64,000 nt of DNA, from assembly GCA_030448265.1 (NCBI GenBank), contig JAUJNG010000010.1, forward strand, positions 120,949-184,948, read 5' to 3'. Under the pieces are notes generated by a model. That model did no database searches, was not told the origin of the DNA, and was given only the letters and a program-made list of their open reading frames with translations. A program made the translations under genes and the position numbers. Source of the DNA: Abditibacterium sp. GTDB lineage: Bacteria; Armatimonadota; Abditibacteriia; Abditibacteriales; Abditibacteriaceae. Below, one piece after another: positions 34,525 to 42,072 of this stretch (position 1 is the first letter of the stretch; each line of letters opens with the position of its first letter).

Positions 34525-34868
34525 CCTGGGAAAAAGGCCACAAAGCCCTCTATCACCATTCGCTCGACACCAATTGGGAATCCAGAAAAGTGGCCGTAGT
34601 CAATGAGGGTGGAGTGTGTCTGGAAGAAACCGAGTGGGGCAACGACATTTTCATGAACGATCTCAACGGAGGATTGCTGGATGAAATCGGCAGGTTCTTT
34701 ATCAGGAGAGCCAGAGAAAGTCGCCGCAAGGCCGATGTCATGGGCCAGGCTGTCGAAAATCCGGCAATTTCGTTCGCACGCCCCCGGCGGGGGAGCGGCC
34801 ACTGCCTGACACTTCTCCTTTACGCTTCAGGGCAGAGCATGGTCACGCTCAAAATGACTTTGCCGTAA
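34521..34868 (+). CDS. Unknown protein coupled to, or split from, the previous gene
   Basis: A 115-residue frame beginning at GTG 34521, 4 bp before the end of the preceding gene. 'TWEKGHKALYHHSLDTNWES' and 'GGLLDEIGRFFIRRARESRR' have normal protein character. There is no recognised domain. It is either translationally coupled to the upstream gene or the frameshifted second part of it. Confidence 0.4.
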   Translation: MTWEKGHKALYHHSLDTNWESRKVAVVNEGGVCLEETEWGNDIFMNDLNGGLLDEIGRFFIRRARESRRKADVMGQAVENPAISFARPRRGSGHCLTLLLYASGQSMVTLKMTLP

Positions 34869-34914
34869 AGCGTAGCCAGTTGTTATGAGAGTGCTTTTGA
34901 GGCCCGCAACGGCT

Positions 34915-35038
34915 TCAACGCGAGTCGCCCATCAGCACGAACGGCGCCCAGAAAAGGGAATGAACACGCTGGCTCTCTTCATCCTTCATCAACGCCAGCA
35001 CGGCCTGCGCCAACAGGCGGGCGAAGGAATCGGCCTGC
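34915..35038 (-). pseudogene. C-terminal fragment of a CHAT-domain protein
   Basis: On the minus strand an open frame abuts the IS1 element and ends with 'HSLFWAPFVLMGDSR'. This fits the C-terminal end of CHAT peptidases, whose last strand reads H-P-x-[FY]-W-A-x-F-V-L-I-G-D. Preceding residues ('FARLLAQAVLALMKDEES') fit the last helix. The rest of the gene is absent on the other side of the IS, so the fragment was probably truncated by IS1 insertion or a deletion next to it. Confidence 0.6.
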
Positions 35039-35055
35039 GGTAGTGGCTCAAGGGG

Positions 35056-35511
35056 TTATTTTGGGGTTATTTTAGAGCGATTGTAGGAATGGATAAAGAG
35101 TGAGAGGGCGTAGAAATGCATGGTGTGACTTTTGGAAAAGGAGGCGGTTTCTCGCGTGAGCCTTCCCACTCGTTGGCGCAACGTGCGGTTGAAGCGTTCC
35201 AGATGGTTAGTCGGGCCACGTGTCTGGCTTTGTTGGAGTTGCTCCTGCGGCACGACGCGAGCATAAGCGTCCCAGATGTCAGCGTAGCAGTGCGCCTGTT
35301 TGTAAGCGGGAGGAATCGCCTGCCACAGCTTTCGACACGTCGCCTCGCCGCGACACCCAACAGCAAAAGCCACAATCTGGCGGGTGCGTCGGCACAAGGC
35401 CAGCCATAACCAGCGATTGTTTGTCCGGCGCAAAACAAATGTCCATACTTCATCCAACTCCAACTCATCTCCTGCTTCAAAAGGCACCAACGTCTCGGCC
35501 AGAGGCGGCAA
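35056..35511 (-). CDS. IS1 InsB-like transposase part (DDE)
   Basis: A 151-residue frame with the IS1 catalytic pattern: 'LDEVWTFVLRR' (first Asp), 'CYADIWDAYARVV' (second Asp) and 'NHLERFNRTLRQRVGRLTRE' (Glu). It is shifted +1 relative to the upstream InsA frame, which ends at 35513; a run of seven A precedes the junction. It is read as a fusion only if one A is lost by slippage or the ribosome shifts +1. Confidence 0.85.
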   Translation of the reverse strand: MPPLAETLVPFEAGDELELDEVWTFVLRRTNNRWLWLALCRRTRQIVAFAVGCRGEATCRKLWQAIPPAYKQAHCYADIWDAYARVVPQEQLQQSQTRGPTNHLERFNRTLRQRVGRLTRETASFSKSHTMHFYALSLFIHSYNRSKITPK

Positions 35512-35512
35512 C

Positions 35513-35761
35513 TCACAGGCTTTTTTTGAGCCACGAGGTTACTGTCTGGCGCGACACGCCGAAGATGCGCGTCAAACCTCGCAAGCTGCTGCGCTCATGA
35601 TACGCTCGCAGAATCTCCTCTTTGCGCGCTTCATCATAAGTGTGCCTCTGAGGGTTCTCGCGCAGGGTGCGACCGCACTCGCGGCACTTGTAGCGTTGCT
35701 TGCCGTTGCGCGTTTTGCCGCTCTTGTTCACCCGCACGCTGCCGCAATGATAACATTCCAT
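35513..35761 (-). CDS. IS1 InsA-like DNA-binding part
   Basis: An 82-residue protein with a zinc finger ('CYHCGSVRVNKSGKTRNGKQ', then 'CRECGRTL') and an HTH ('SSLRGLTRIFGVSRQTVTSW'). In IS1 the free InsA protein represses and the InsAB' fusion transposes. The frame ends just after a seven-A run (35524-35530), where the fusion has to be made. Confidence 0.85.
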   Translation of the reverse strand: MECYHCGSVRVNKSGKTRNGKQRYKCRECGRTLRENPQRHTYDEARKEEILRAYHERSSLRGLTRIFGVSRQTVTSWLKKSL

Positions 35762-35997
35762 GCAGCAAGTGTAGCCCCTTGTGCCACTACCTTTAATTCT
35801 TTGTGCACCATCTAAAGGTAATCAGCTCCCCATCATGGTTTTGAAGAGGACGGTGTTTGCTCATGTTGTCTCTTTTTAGCTCCATGTGGTAGCGTGGCTC
35901 TGTTCGGTTTTTGTTCGCGTTGCTTGGATGCAACCCCTTTCGCTTCCGAGATGCAGCTGAGGCATCTTAAGACCAATCAATCACTAATCGAACGCTT

Positions 35998-36498
35998 ATG
36001 CCAAGTGCCGCTCCTGCTTTAGCCGTCTTAACCCGTTCGGCCATGCCCCGCTCCAAACCACCGAAGATCAACACCTCTCAAGTTCACAATCGCATTCTGG
36101 CGCTGATGGCGCACACCAACCGCTACGCTTTCAAAGGCGAGAGTCGTTTGGCAAGCGATGCGGGAGTTTCTAAATCCGCCGTGTGTCGCCTGCTCAACGG
36201 CCAGAGCAGCCCCAGCTTCGCGTTGGTCTCAGCTATCACCCTCGCACTTGAGCCACATCTTCAAGGCGGATTAAGGAGCAAGCGGCTTGATCCCCATGAA
36301 TTGATTTCCCTTGATGGCTCTTACCCCACCGCTTCTGCGTGCGAACTGGCTGGATGCAAAGGCTGTTTGCCCAGTGAGGCTTATGACGAACACAACCATA
36401 TCAAACCCGAATACAAAGATGTGCAGCCAGGTCAGTGGTCGGTGTCGCCTTCGGCACAGAAAGACATCAAGAAAGCCGCCAGAAAGGAGGGTGTATGA
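35998..36498 (+). CDS. XRE-type HTH regulator of the recombination module
   Basis: A 166-residue protein with a central HTH ('RLASDAGVSKSAVCRLLNGQ', about residues 50-70) of Cro/CI type. A C-terminal region holds 'CELAGCKGCLP', a possible Cys cluster. A second start at 36043 ('MPRSKPP') is also possible. The stop overlaps the start of the Mrr-like nuclease gene (ATGA), so the two are translated together. It probably controls the element or the nuclease. Confidence 0.65.
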   Translation: MPSAAPALAVLTRSAMPRSKPPKINTSQVHNRILALMAHTNRYAFKGESRLASDAGVSKSAVCRLLNGQSSPSFALVSAITLALEPHLQGGLRSKRLDPHELISLDGSYPTASACELAGCKGCLPSEAYDEHNHIKPEYKDVQPGQWSVSPSAQKDIKKAARKEGV

Positions 36499-37279
36499 GT
36501 CATTCGTCTTCCGCTTCCGCAGACAACTTACGGCAAAAGATGCAACGCATTGATGAAGCACGAGGTCAACTGCGAGAGCAACTGCTTCAGCTTTCGGCTC
36601 CCGCTTTTGAACAGTTGATTGCCCGTCTTTTGGAAGCCTGTGGCTATGGCCGAGTGCAAACCCTTAATGCTTCGAGTGGCGAGCTTCCTCAATCGCTCGG
36701 CTTTGGGCGCCGCGCGGCGCAAATCGGCGGCGCCGACCTGCGGGCACTTTCCCCAACGGATTGAGTCGAGTAATGACTTTGGTGCAGGTCAAGCAATACC
36801 GCACGCCGGTTTCGCGCCGCTTCGTGGATGAACTGCGGGGCGCGATGCTTCGCACCGGAGCGCAGCAGGGTCTACTCCTCACGACATCATCCTTCTACGG
36901 CCCCGCTTACACCGCCGTGCATGAGGAAGGTGCCGAAGGTATCGCTCCCGTGCGGTTGGTGGATGGCGAAGAACTCCTCAACCTGCTCATCAAGCACCGC
37001 TTGGGCGTTCGAGAAAGCGATTCGGTGCATCCAGAAGTTGATGTGGATTTCTTTGAGTATCTAAAACATGACTTTGGAGCATCAACGCGTGGAACTATCG
37101 ACTCTGCGCCACCTCCGTCATCGCTACTTGCCAGTGCAGCAGAGAACTCCGCCGGTTGTCCTTACTGTTCTGAATCTCGTGTTCCAGTCTTTGGGACGGA
37201 AACGGTTTCCTACCGAGAACGAGTCAAAGAATCCAAAGCTCGCAGCAAGTGGGCGATCTTTTCCTGGCTCACCCAATGA
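36495..37279 (+). pseudogene. Mrr-like restriction endonuclease, one-base frameshift
   Basis: The first part (36495-36764) begins with the Mrr-type pattern 'SAPAFEQLIARLLEACGYGR' and reaches 'GGADLRALSPTD', which holds the catalytic Asp region. The second part (from about 36761 in the -1 frame) resumes with 'LSRVMTLVQVKQYRTPVSRR', giving the catalytic Q-x-K, then 'VDELRGAMLRTGAQQGLLLT' and 'VRLVDGEELLNLLI'. Loss of one G near 36764 explains the break; restoring it gives a continuous PT-G-LSRV reading. The C-terminal region has 'CPYCSE'. No methylase gene lies beside it, as in type IV, modification-dependent restriction. As it stands it should be inactive. No slippery heptamer supports programmed shifting. 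Confidence 0.75.
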
Positions 37280-37307
37280 ACACTTCTCATCCCTAACATT
37301 GATCTTC

Positions 37308-38279
37308 ATGGAACAGGTTCTTGTGACCGACAATTCGTCTCCAGGAAAGGCCGAACTTCCACCCTTTCTGATTCGAGTTGAACATCTCGATACTGATAAA
37401 CAGGGCTTTTTCCGTCCCGCCGCATCGGTTCGTTTCGCGGCTTCGCTGCGAACCTCCGGCTTGCTTGCAGCGCTGCCGCCCGAAGCGGTCAGAGACTTGT
37501 TGATGCTCTTGACCTTCATCTCGCCTAATGGCATTTGTTCGCCCCACATCGAGCAGTTGGCTGAGGCGATGGGAGTGCCGGTTTCCAAAGCGCGCAACCG
37601 GTTCGAGCGATTAGCAGGCGTTCGTTTTCGGGGACAGAAAATCATAGCTGGAAAACAGCGCGACAACGGTCTGGAGATTTACTCGCCGCTTCCCTGGCTG
37701 GCCCCTGTGCGCGAGGATGCGATAGCAAATCGACGTGACGAGGTTCACCCCGTCCTCTACGCGGCACCGCGCCAAGCCGTCATCGATCACTCGCGCGCGA
37801 CTTACGCTCGCCCACGCGCCGAAGTTGAGCGTGAAGTCGAGAGACAGCTTAGGCGTCCCTATCCCAGTGACACCTCAGACTCTAAATCAAGAGATGCCTC
37901 GTCTGAGAATGAAGCATTACCTCAGCCAGATCACGATACCGGCGAGAAAGCCGAAGTTAGAAAGCTGCTGACAGGGGTGGGATTACTGCCGGAACAAGTT
38001 GAAGCACTTCTGGAGCGACATGACTTGCTCTCCATCCGTAGGCAGCTTGCGTGGCTGCCTTATCGCGGCGCTAAAAATCCAGTTGGGCTCTTAATGGCCG
38101 CCGTCAAAGACAATTACGAAGCACCTCCCGTGCTTCGAACCGTGCCAAATACCGGCTCATCCTCACTTGCGGAAGATAAGGATGTGTCCAACAACCTCAG
38201 TATCAACCTGGCAGTTCCTGCGGCGCCCGATGAGGCGGAGGATGCACAACTCATAACATGCAAAGAGCGGAACACTTGA
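37308..38279 (+). CDS. Winged-helix replication or regulatory protein
   Basis: A 323-residue protein. ATG 37308 follows the nuclease gene by 28 bp; the frame is open upstream but that part reads like antisense-free noise within the nuclease. Residues 60-130 ('DLLMLLTFISPNGICSPHIE', 'QLAEAMGVPVSKARNRFERL') form a winged-helix DNA-binding domain like those in replication-associated element proteins. The middle is acidic and low in complexity. The C-terminal part has 'LLTGVGLLPEQVEALLERHD' and 'QLAWLPYRGAKNPVGLLMAA', a helical motif common at the C-terminus of such replication proteins. Probably the element's own initiator or regulator. Confidence 0.5.
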   Translation: MEQVLVTDNSSPGKAELPPFLIRVEHLDTDKQGFFRPAASVRFAASLRTSGLLAALPPEAVRDLLMLLTFISPNGICSPHIEQLAEAMGVPVSKARNRFERLAGVRFRGQKIIAGKQRDNGLEIYSPLPWLAPVREDAIANRRDEVHPVLYAAPRQAVIDHSRATYARPRAEVEREVERQLRRPYPSDTSDSKSRDASSENEALPQPDHDTGEKAEVRKLLTGVGLLPEQVEALLERHDLLSIRRQLAWLPYRGAKNPVGLLMAAVKDNYEAPPVLRTVPNTGSSSLAEDKDVSNNLSINLAVPAAPDEAEDAQLITCKERNT

Positions 38280-38377
38280 TAAGGCAAAAGGGTCGCATCT
38301 ACTACACGACCCGTGATCGGATGGCAACGTGCAGGGCGGGTCACAGTCGGGCGGTTCGAAATCGATGAAGTCTGATG

Positions 38378-38641
38378 TTAGTGACTGCTTTTGAGCCGCG
38401 CCCACCGTTGTTTTTGGCCCGCCGAAATGCGCGCCCTGGCTTCTTCACTCATCGTGGTGCCTTTGCGCCTCCCGCCGGATTTCGTGGCTCGCCAAGCGTC
38501 CGCTTCGCTCGCAGATATAGCCCATTTACCCAAGACCTGTTGAGCGTGCAGGCGCCCCTGCGCGATGGCCTTGTAAACCGCCGAGCGACTGATTCCCCTG
38601 CGCTGGGCCACTTCGGAAACAGTGAGTAAATCCGCCTTCAT
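38378..38641 (-). CDS. Excisionase-like HTH protein
   Basis: An 87-residue protein read from ATG 38641. 'LTVSEVAQRRGISRSAVYKA' followed by 'GKWAISASEADAWRA' is the MerR/HTH_17 excisionase fold. The C-terminal 'SEEARARISAGQKQRWARLK' resembles NUMOD3-type DNA-binding motifs of homing endonucleases. It is convergent with the replication-type gene and divergent from the recombinase, a usual layout for a recombination directionality factor. This is the only minus-strand gene of the module. Confidence 0.65.
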   Translation of the reverse strand: MKADLLTVSEVAQRRGISRSAVYKAIAQGRLHAQQVLGKWAISASEADAWRATKSGGRRKGTTMSEEARARISAGQKQRWARLKSSH

Positions 38642-38789
38642 AATAAGTTTCACTTTAGCAGGTGCTGCCGCCACACTCCATCCCTTATACTCTTGGTTGA
38701 CATATTGAGAATCGAAGAGTAGTCTGTGGGCAGAGCAGTAACACGCTTCCATGCCCAGAGCCACGCCACCAACCCAGGAGAACGAGCCG

Positions 38790-38897
38790 ATGGACTTCCT
38801 CACGCCGGAACAGCGTTTGGACGCCATCGCGGAGATTTTGGGCGAGATCGCCCTTCGCATCGTAAGGCAGCAGCATGAACAAGACGAAAACCTCTAA
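38790..38897 (+). CDS. Very small ORF coupled to the serine recombinase
   Basis: A 35-residue acidic peptide (MDFLTPEQRLDAIAEILGEI...) with an AGGAGAA site 8 bp before the ATG. It overlaps the recombinase start (38875) by 23 bp in another frame, so it may set recombinase translation by coupling. It has a helical, amphipathic look. No function is known. Confidence 0.5.
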   Translation: MDFLTPEQRLDAIAEILGEIALRIVRQQHEQDENL

Positions 38898-40632
38898 CGC
38901 CACCACACCACGCAAGCGCATGGCGCTTTACGCTCGCGTCAGCACTCAGGAACAGACCAAGGGCCAATATCCCTCCTGCGAATCGCAAATCGAGGAGTTG
39001 GAGGCCTTCTGCAAAGCCAAAGGCTGGCAAGTCGAGGAAGCCATCAAGGACGAGGGTGTTAGCGCGGGTTCACTCAAGCGGAACGGGCTGTCCCGCCTAC
39101 GCCACTTGGTCGAGGACGAGCGGATCGACGGCGTGGTTTGCACCTGGTATGACCGCCTGACGCGCTCGCGCGACTTCTACGTTTTGGACAAGGAGTTCAA
39201 GACGCACAACGTCGCCTTCATCACGCTGCACGACCCCACCGACCGCCACACCGCTTCGGGCCGCTTCATGGAAACGCTGCTGGTCGCCGCCAAGACCTAC
39301 GAGCGCGAGCAGACCGGCGAGAAAGTGCGCACCAAAATGCAGATGCGCGCCGAGAAGGGCATGTGGAACGGCGGTTACGTCCCGTTTGGCTTCCGTCGCC
39401 AAGATCAAACACAAGTCCTCCTGCCTGATGAAGAGATGACATCGCTCGTGCAGCAACTTTTCCAGGTTTACGTCGAGACGCGCTCCGACTTCGCTGTGCG
39501 CGACTGGCTCAAGGCGCGTCAGATTCCGGCTCCCAACGGCAACTTGGTGTGGTCGGTCGGCACTTTGCGTGACCTGCTTTCCAACCGCCGCTACATCGGC
39601 GAGATCGAAATCAACAAGACAAATAAAGGAAAGGGCGATGTGCCAGAGTCCGAAGCGTATCGCATCGTCAAAGCGCCTCACGGTGAGATCGTGCCACGCG
39701 AGTTATGGGAGTTGGCGCAGGCACTTCGCCAGGAGAAAGCCGCAATCAACCCAAATAATCCCGGCGTGGTGCGTAATCGCGGTCGTAGCTACGCGTGGAG
39801 CAAAGACCAGCGCGTCTACCCGCTGCAAGGCTTGCTCTCCTGCGCCGTCTGCGGTTCGCTGATGACGCCGCACTACGTTTTCCACAAAGCGGGCAAAGGA
39901 CGGCGCAACGACTCGTTCATCAACCACTACGTCTGCACCAAGCACCGCAAATATGGCACAAGCTGCGATCATCGCAACCGGGTTTTGGCCCGCATTGCTG
40001 AGTCCTGGGTGTTGGAACGAGTCGAGGATTTGGCACAAGCGCCCTTGGTGCTGGAACGGGCGCTTTCCCACGCTCTGCGAAAAAGCGAGGCCGCTTTGGG
40101 GCCCACTCAAGAAGCTCTGGCCCGCACGCGAAGCGGCTTAACCGAAACCGATAAGCAGATCGATACCCTGATGGATACCCTCGCTTCGGGTGCGGCTACT
40201 CCAGCCCTGATGCAGTTGGTGAACGAACGGGCGCATCAACTTAAGGTGCAACGAGAAGCCCTACGTGCCGATCAGCGCCTTCTGGTTGGTCGCATTGCGC
40301 CATTGGAGCAAAAACCGGATGTGCATTCTCTGCGCGCTGTTCTTTCTGACTTCACGAGGATGACGCGCGCCGCAGAACCCGTTCAAGTGCAGCGGTTGTT
40401 GCACTTGATGGTGCGCCGGGTTTCTTGGAATCCCGAAGGTCGCCACTCGATGCAACTTTACAAGCTGCCCGATTTGCGCCAAGAACACAAAATCGAGAAG
40501 ATGGAAACACAAAAAGAAATGCCGAACCCGCTGGCACCGGTAAGTGCAAACAGGTTCGACATTTCTAGATGGAGCGACGGTCCTGACCGGATTCGAACCG
40601 GCGATCTTCTGCGTGACAGGCAGACATGTTAG
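38875..40632 (+). CDS. Large serine recombinase (integrase)
   Basis: A 585-residue site-specific recombinase. The resolvase domain starts at about 16 ('ALYARVSTQEQTKGQYPSCE', catalytic Ser in 'ARVST'); 'TWYDRLTRSRDFYVLDKEF' and 'SGRFMETLLVAAKTYEREQT' complete it. The Recombinase domain ('GYVPFGFRR', 'RDWLKARQIPAPNG', 'LLSNRRYIGEIEI') follows. A zinc ribbon ('LLSCAVCGSLMTPHYV', 'CTKH', 'CDHRNRV') and a long coiled coil complete the protein. The last 18 or so codons are antisense to the 3' half of tRNA-Asp, so the element's end is inside that tRNA and its crossover site probably lies there. Tyrosine integrases use tRNAs more often than serine recombinases. Confidence 0.93.
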   Translation: MNKTKTSNATTPRKRMALYARVSTQEQTKGQYPSCESQIEELEAFCKAKGWQVEEAIKDEGVSAGSLKRNGLSRLRHLVEDERIDGVVCTWYDRLTRSRDFYVLDKEFKTHNVAFITLHDPTDRHTASGRFMETLLVAAKTYEREQTGEKVRTKMQMRAEKGMWNGGYVPFGFRRQDQTQVLLPDEEMTSLVQQLFQVYVETRSDFAVRDWLKARQIPAPNGNLVWSVGTLRDLLSNRRYIGEIEINKTNKGKGDVPESEAYRIVKAPHGEIVPRELWELAQALRQEKAAINPNNPGVVRNRGRSYAWSKDQRVYPLQGLLSCAVCGSLMTPHYVFHKAGKGRRNDSFINHYVCTKHRKYGTSCDHRNRVLARIAESWVLERVEDLAQAPLVLERALSHALRKSEAALGPTQEALARTRSGLTETDKQIDTLMDTLASGAATPALMQLVNERAHQLKVQREALRADQRLLVGRIAPLEQKPDVHSLRAVLSDFTRMTRAAEPVQVQRLLHLMVRRVSWNPEGRHSMQLYKLPDLRQEHKIEKMETQKEMPNPLAPVSANRFDISRWSDGPDRIRTGDLLRDRQTC

Positions 40633-40651
40633 GCCTCTACACCACAGGACC
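40578..40651 (-). tRNA. trnD: tRNA-Asp (anticodon GTC)
   Basis: Acceptor GGTCCTG/CAGGACC, D-arm GTGT/ACAT, anticodon stem TCTGC/GCAGA with loop CTGTCAC, T-arm GCCGG/CCGGT with TTCGAAT, discriminator G. The 3' half overlaps the recombinase 3' end on the opposite strand and is the likely integration site. It was not found a second time in the window. Confidence 0.92.
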
Positions 40652-40668
40652 AGATTAAAAACCGACAG

Positions 40669-40741
40669 TGGGCAAGGAGGGACTCGAACCCCCGATAGCC
40701 TGCTTGTAAGGCAGGTGCTTTAGCCACTAAGCTACTCGCCC
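40669..40741 (-). tRNA. trnV: tRNA-Val (anticodon TAC)
   Basis: Acceptor GGGCGAG/CTTGCCC, D-arm GCTT/AAGC, anticodon stem CCTGC/GCAGG around CTTACAA (TAC), T-arm GGGGG/CCCTC with TTCGAGT, discriminator A. Its 5' half is repeated in a 65-bp tandem duplication just upstream of it. Confidence 0.92.
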
Positions 40742-40837
40742 CTGGGGGCTGGAAAAAGAGGCTCCCTGCGCGAAGGCAGGTGCTTTAGCCACTAAGCTAC
40801 TCGCCCCTGGGGGCTGGAAAAAGAGGCTCCCTGCGCG
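40708..40837 (-). repeat. 65-bp tandem duplication including the 5' half of tRNA-Val
   Basis: Copies 40708-40772 and 40773-40837 are identical at reading distance. Each holds the acceptor, D-arm and 5' anticodon-stem side of tRNA-Val plus its upstream flank (ctgggggctggaaaaagagg). The second copy is a half-tRNA without anticodon or 3' half. It shows a local duplication in the tRNA region next to the integration site. Confidence 0.85.
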
Positions 40838-40918
40838 TCGGCCCCACACACTTTACAAAAACCCCGCGCGGCGGTCAAGACGCTTGGGAGCGAAAGCCAA
40901 CGGAGGCGAGACTGACGT

Positions 40919-40952
40919 CCTCTTCCAATCAGTCTTCCAAGATTGGAAGAGG
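40919..40952 (-). terminator. Hairpin downstream of the Gfo/Idh gene
   Basis: CCTCTTCCAATC pairs perfectly with GATTGGAAGAGG over a 10-nt loop, 26 bp past the stop of the minus-strand oxidoreductase gene. There is no T-run, so termination strength is uncertain. Confidence 0.5.
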
Positions 40953-40977
40953 AGGTAAGTCCGGCTTTGAGACAATT

Positions 40978-42027
40978 TCAACTAATTCGCACTTCCTGAC
41001 CGGTGCGCGACGATTCGTAAATCGCGTCGAGAATCTTTTGCAGCGCGAGCGATTCCTCCGGCTTGACAAACGCTTCTTCCTTGCCCTGCAACACGTTGAT
41101 GAAATGCACCATGCGATTCGAGTCGACCAAAGTGGGCAGAATTTCGACGGTTTCGGTCACATAGCCGTCCTCCCCGCTCCGCAGCAGTTCCATCGAGGGC
41201 ACTTTCAACCCCGCTTCGGTTCCCAACAACTGGGTGCCATCAAAATTGTCCAAAAAGCCCGCCCACGACGCTTCCAGCAAAACCGTGCGCCCGCTTTTGA
41301 GTTTGATGAGTGCAATCGCCAGGTCATCGACATCGAAGGGCTTATTGGGATCGATTTCGCCCTTGCCCCAGTTGCCGTCGCCCAGGCCGCGCGGCCCGAA
41401 TTTGGCGAAAGTCTGGCCGCTCACACTGGCCGCGTCGAATTCACCCATCAAATAGAGCGCGCGGTCGAGCGCGTGAACGCCGATGTCATAAACCGAGCCG
41501 CCGCCCGCGAACTGGGTCTGCGTGAACCAGCTTCCGATGCGCGGAATGCCGCTGCGCCGCAGCATCGCGGTTTTGCAGTGGTAAACCTCGCCCAAATCGC
41601 CGCGCGTGATGAGTTGTTTAGCGGTCTGCACCTGCGGCGTCATGCGATTGTTTTGCCCCACCATCAGCAGAACGCCCTGCTTTTTGGCCTCTTCGACCAA
41701 CTTCGCGGCGTCGCCCGCATTTGTGGCGATGGGTTTATCGACCATCAAATGCTTGCCCGCCTGCAACGCTTCCAGGCCCACCGGCGCGTGAAGGTAGTTG
41801 GGAAGCGCAATCGAGATGATGTCGATATCGTCGCGCGAAAGCAGAGTTTTGTAGTCGGTGACGAGATCGGGCACGCCGAATTTGTCGGCGGCTTCGCGCC
41901 CGCGTTCGGGCGAGACTTCGGCGAGCGCCACTACGGTGGCGTCGGGATGCTTCTGGAACGAGTCGATGTGGTTGAAGCCGATGGCTCCAGCGCCGATGAC
42001 GGCGACGTTGTAAGAAGTTTTGGACAT
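40978..42027 (-). CDS. Gfo/Idh/MocA-family NAD(P)-dependent oxidoreductase
   Basis: A 349-residue oxidoreductase of sugars or related polyols. The Rossmann motif 'VIGAGAIGFNHIDSF' (10-24) binds NAD(P). 'HLMVDKPIATNAGDAAKLVE' has the catalytic lysine in a D-K-P version of the family's E-K-P motif. 'GGSVYDIGVHALDRALYLMG' contributes the substrate-site Asp and His. The substrate cannot be named from sequence. It is the first of three minus-strand genes (with 42073-43134 and 43131-44090) and lies 45 bp after the second. Confidence 0.9.
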   Translation of the reverse strand: MSKTSYNVAVIGAGAIGFNHIDSFQKHPDATVVALAEVSPERGREAADKFGVPDLVTDYKTLLSRDDIDIISIALPNYLHAPVGLEALQAGKHLMVDKPIATNAGDAAKLVEEAKKQGVLLMVGQNNRMTPQVQTAKQLITRGDLGEVYHCKTAMLRRSGIPRIGSWFTQTQFAGGGSVYDIGVHALDRALYLMGEFDAASVSGQTFAKFGPRGLGDGNWGKGEIDPNKPFDVDDLAIALIKLKSGRTVLLEASWAGFLDNFDGTQLLGTEAGLKVPSMELLRSGEDGYVTETVEILPTLVDSNRMVHFINVLQGKEEAFVKPEESLALQKILDAIYESSRTGQEVRIS

Positions 42028-42072
42028 GAAAAGCTCAGTGTAGGGGACGATTGGGAGTCGCGGCCAAGGAAT

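Larger units (their letters stand above)
35039..35791 (-). mobile_element. IS1-family insertion sequence
   Basis: A 753-bp element bounded by terminal inverted repeats of about 20 bp (GGTAGTGGCTCAAGGGGTTA at 35039 and the reverse complement of GGTAGTGGCACAAGGGGCTA ending at 35791; 18 of 20 match). It encodes InsA- and InsB-like frames on the minus strand. No clear 8-9-bp target duplication is seen on its flanks ('ggcctgc' left, 'tttaattc' right), as expected if one flank was lost by a later deletion. It separates the CHAT fragment from the recombination module. Confidence 0.85.

Noticed and set aside
38258..38368. 36-codon ORF overlapping the end of the winged-helix gene
   Set aside because: Very basic, no ribosome site or conserved feature visible; could be chance.
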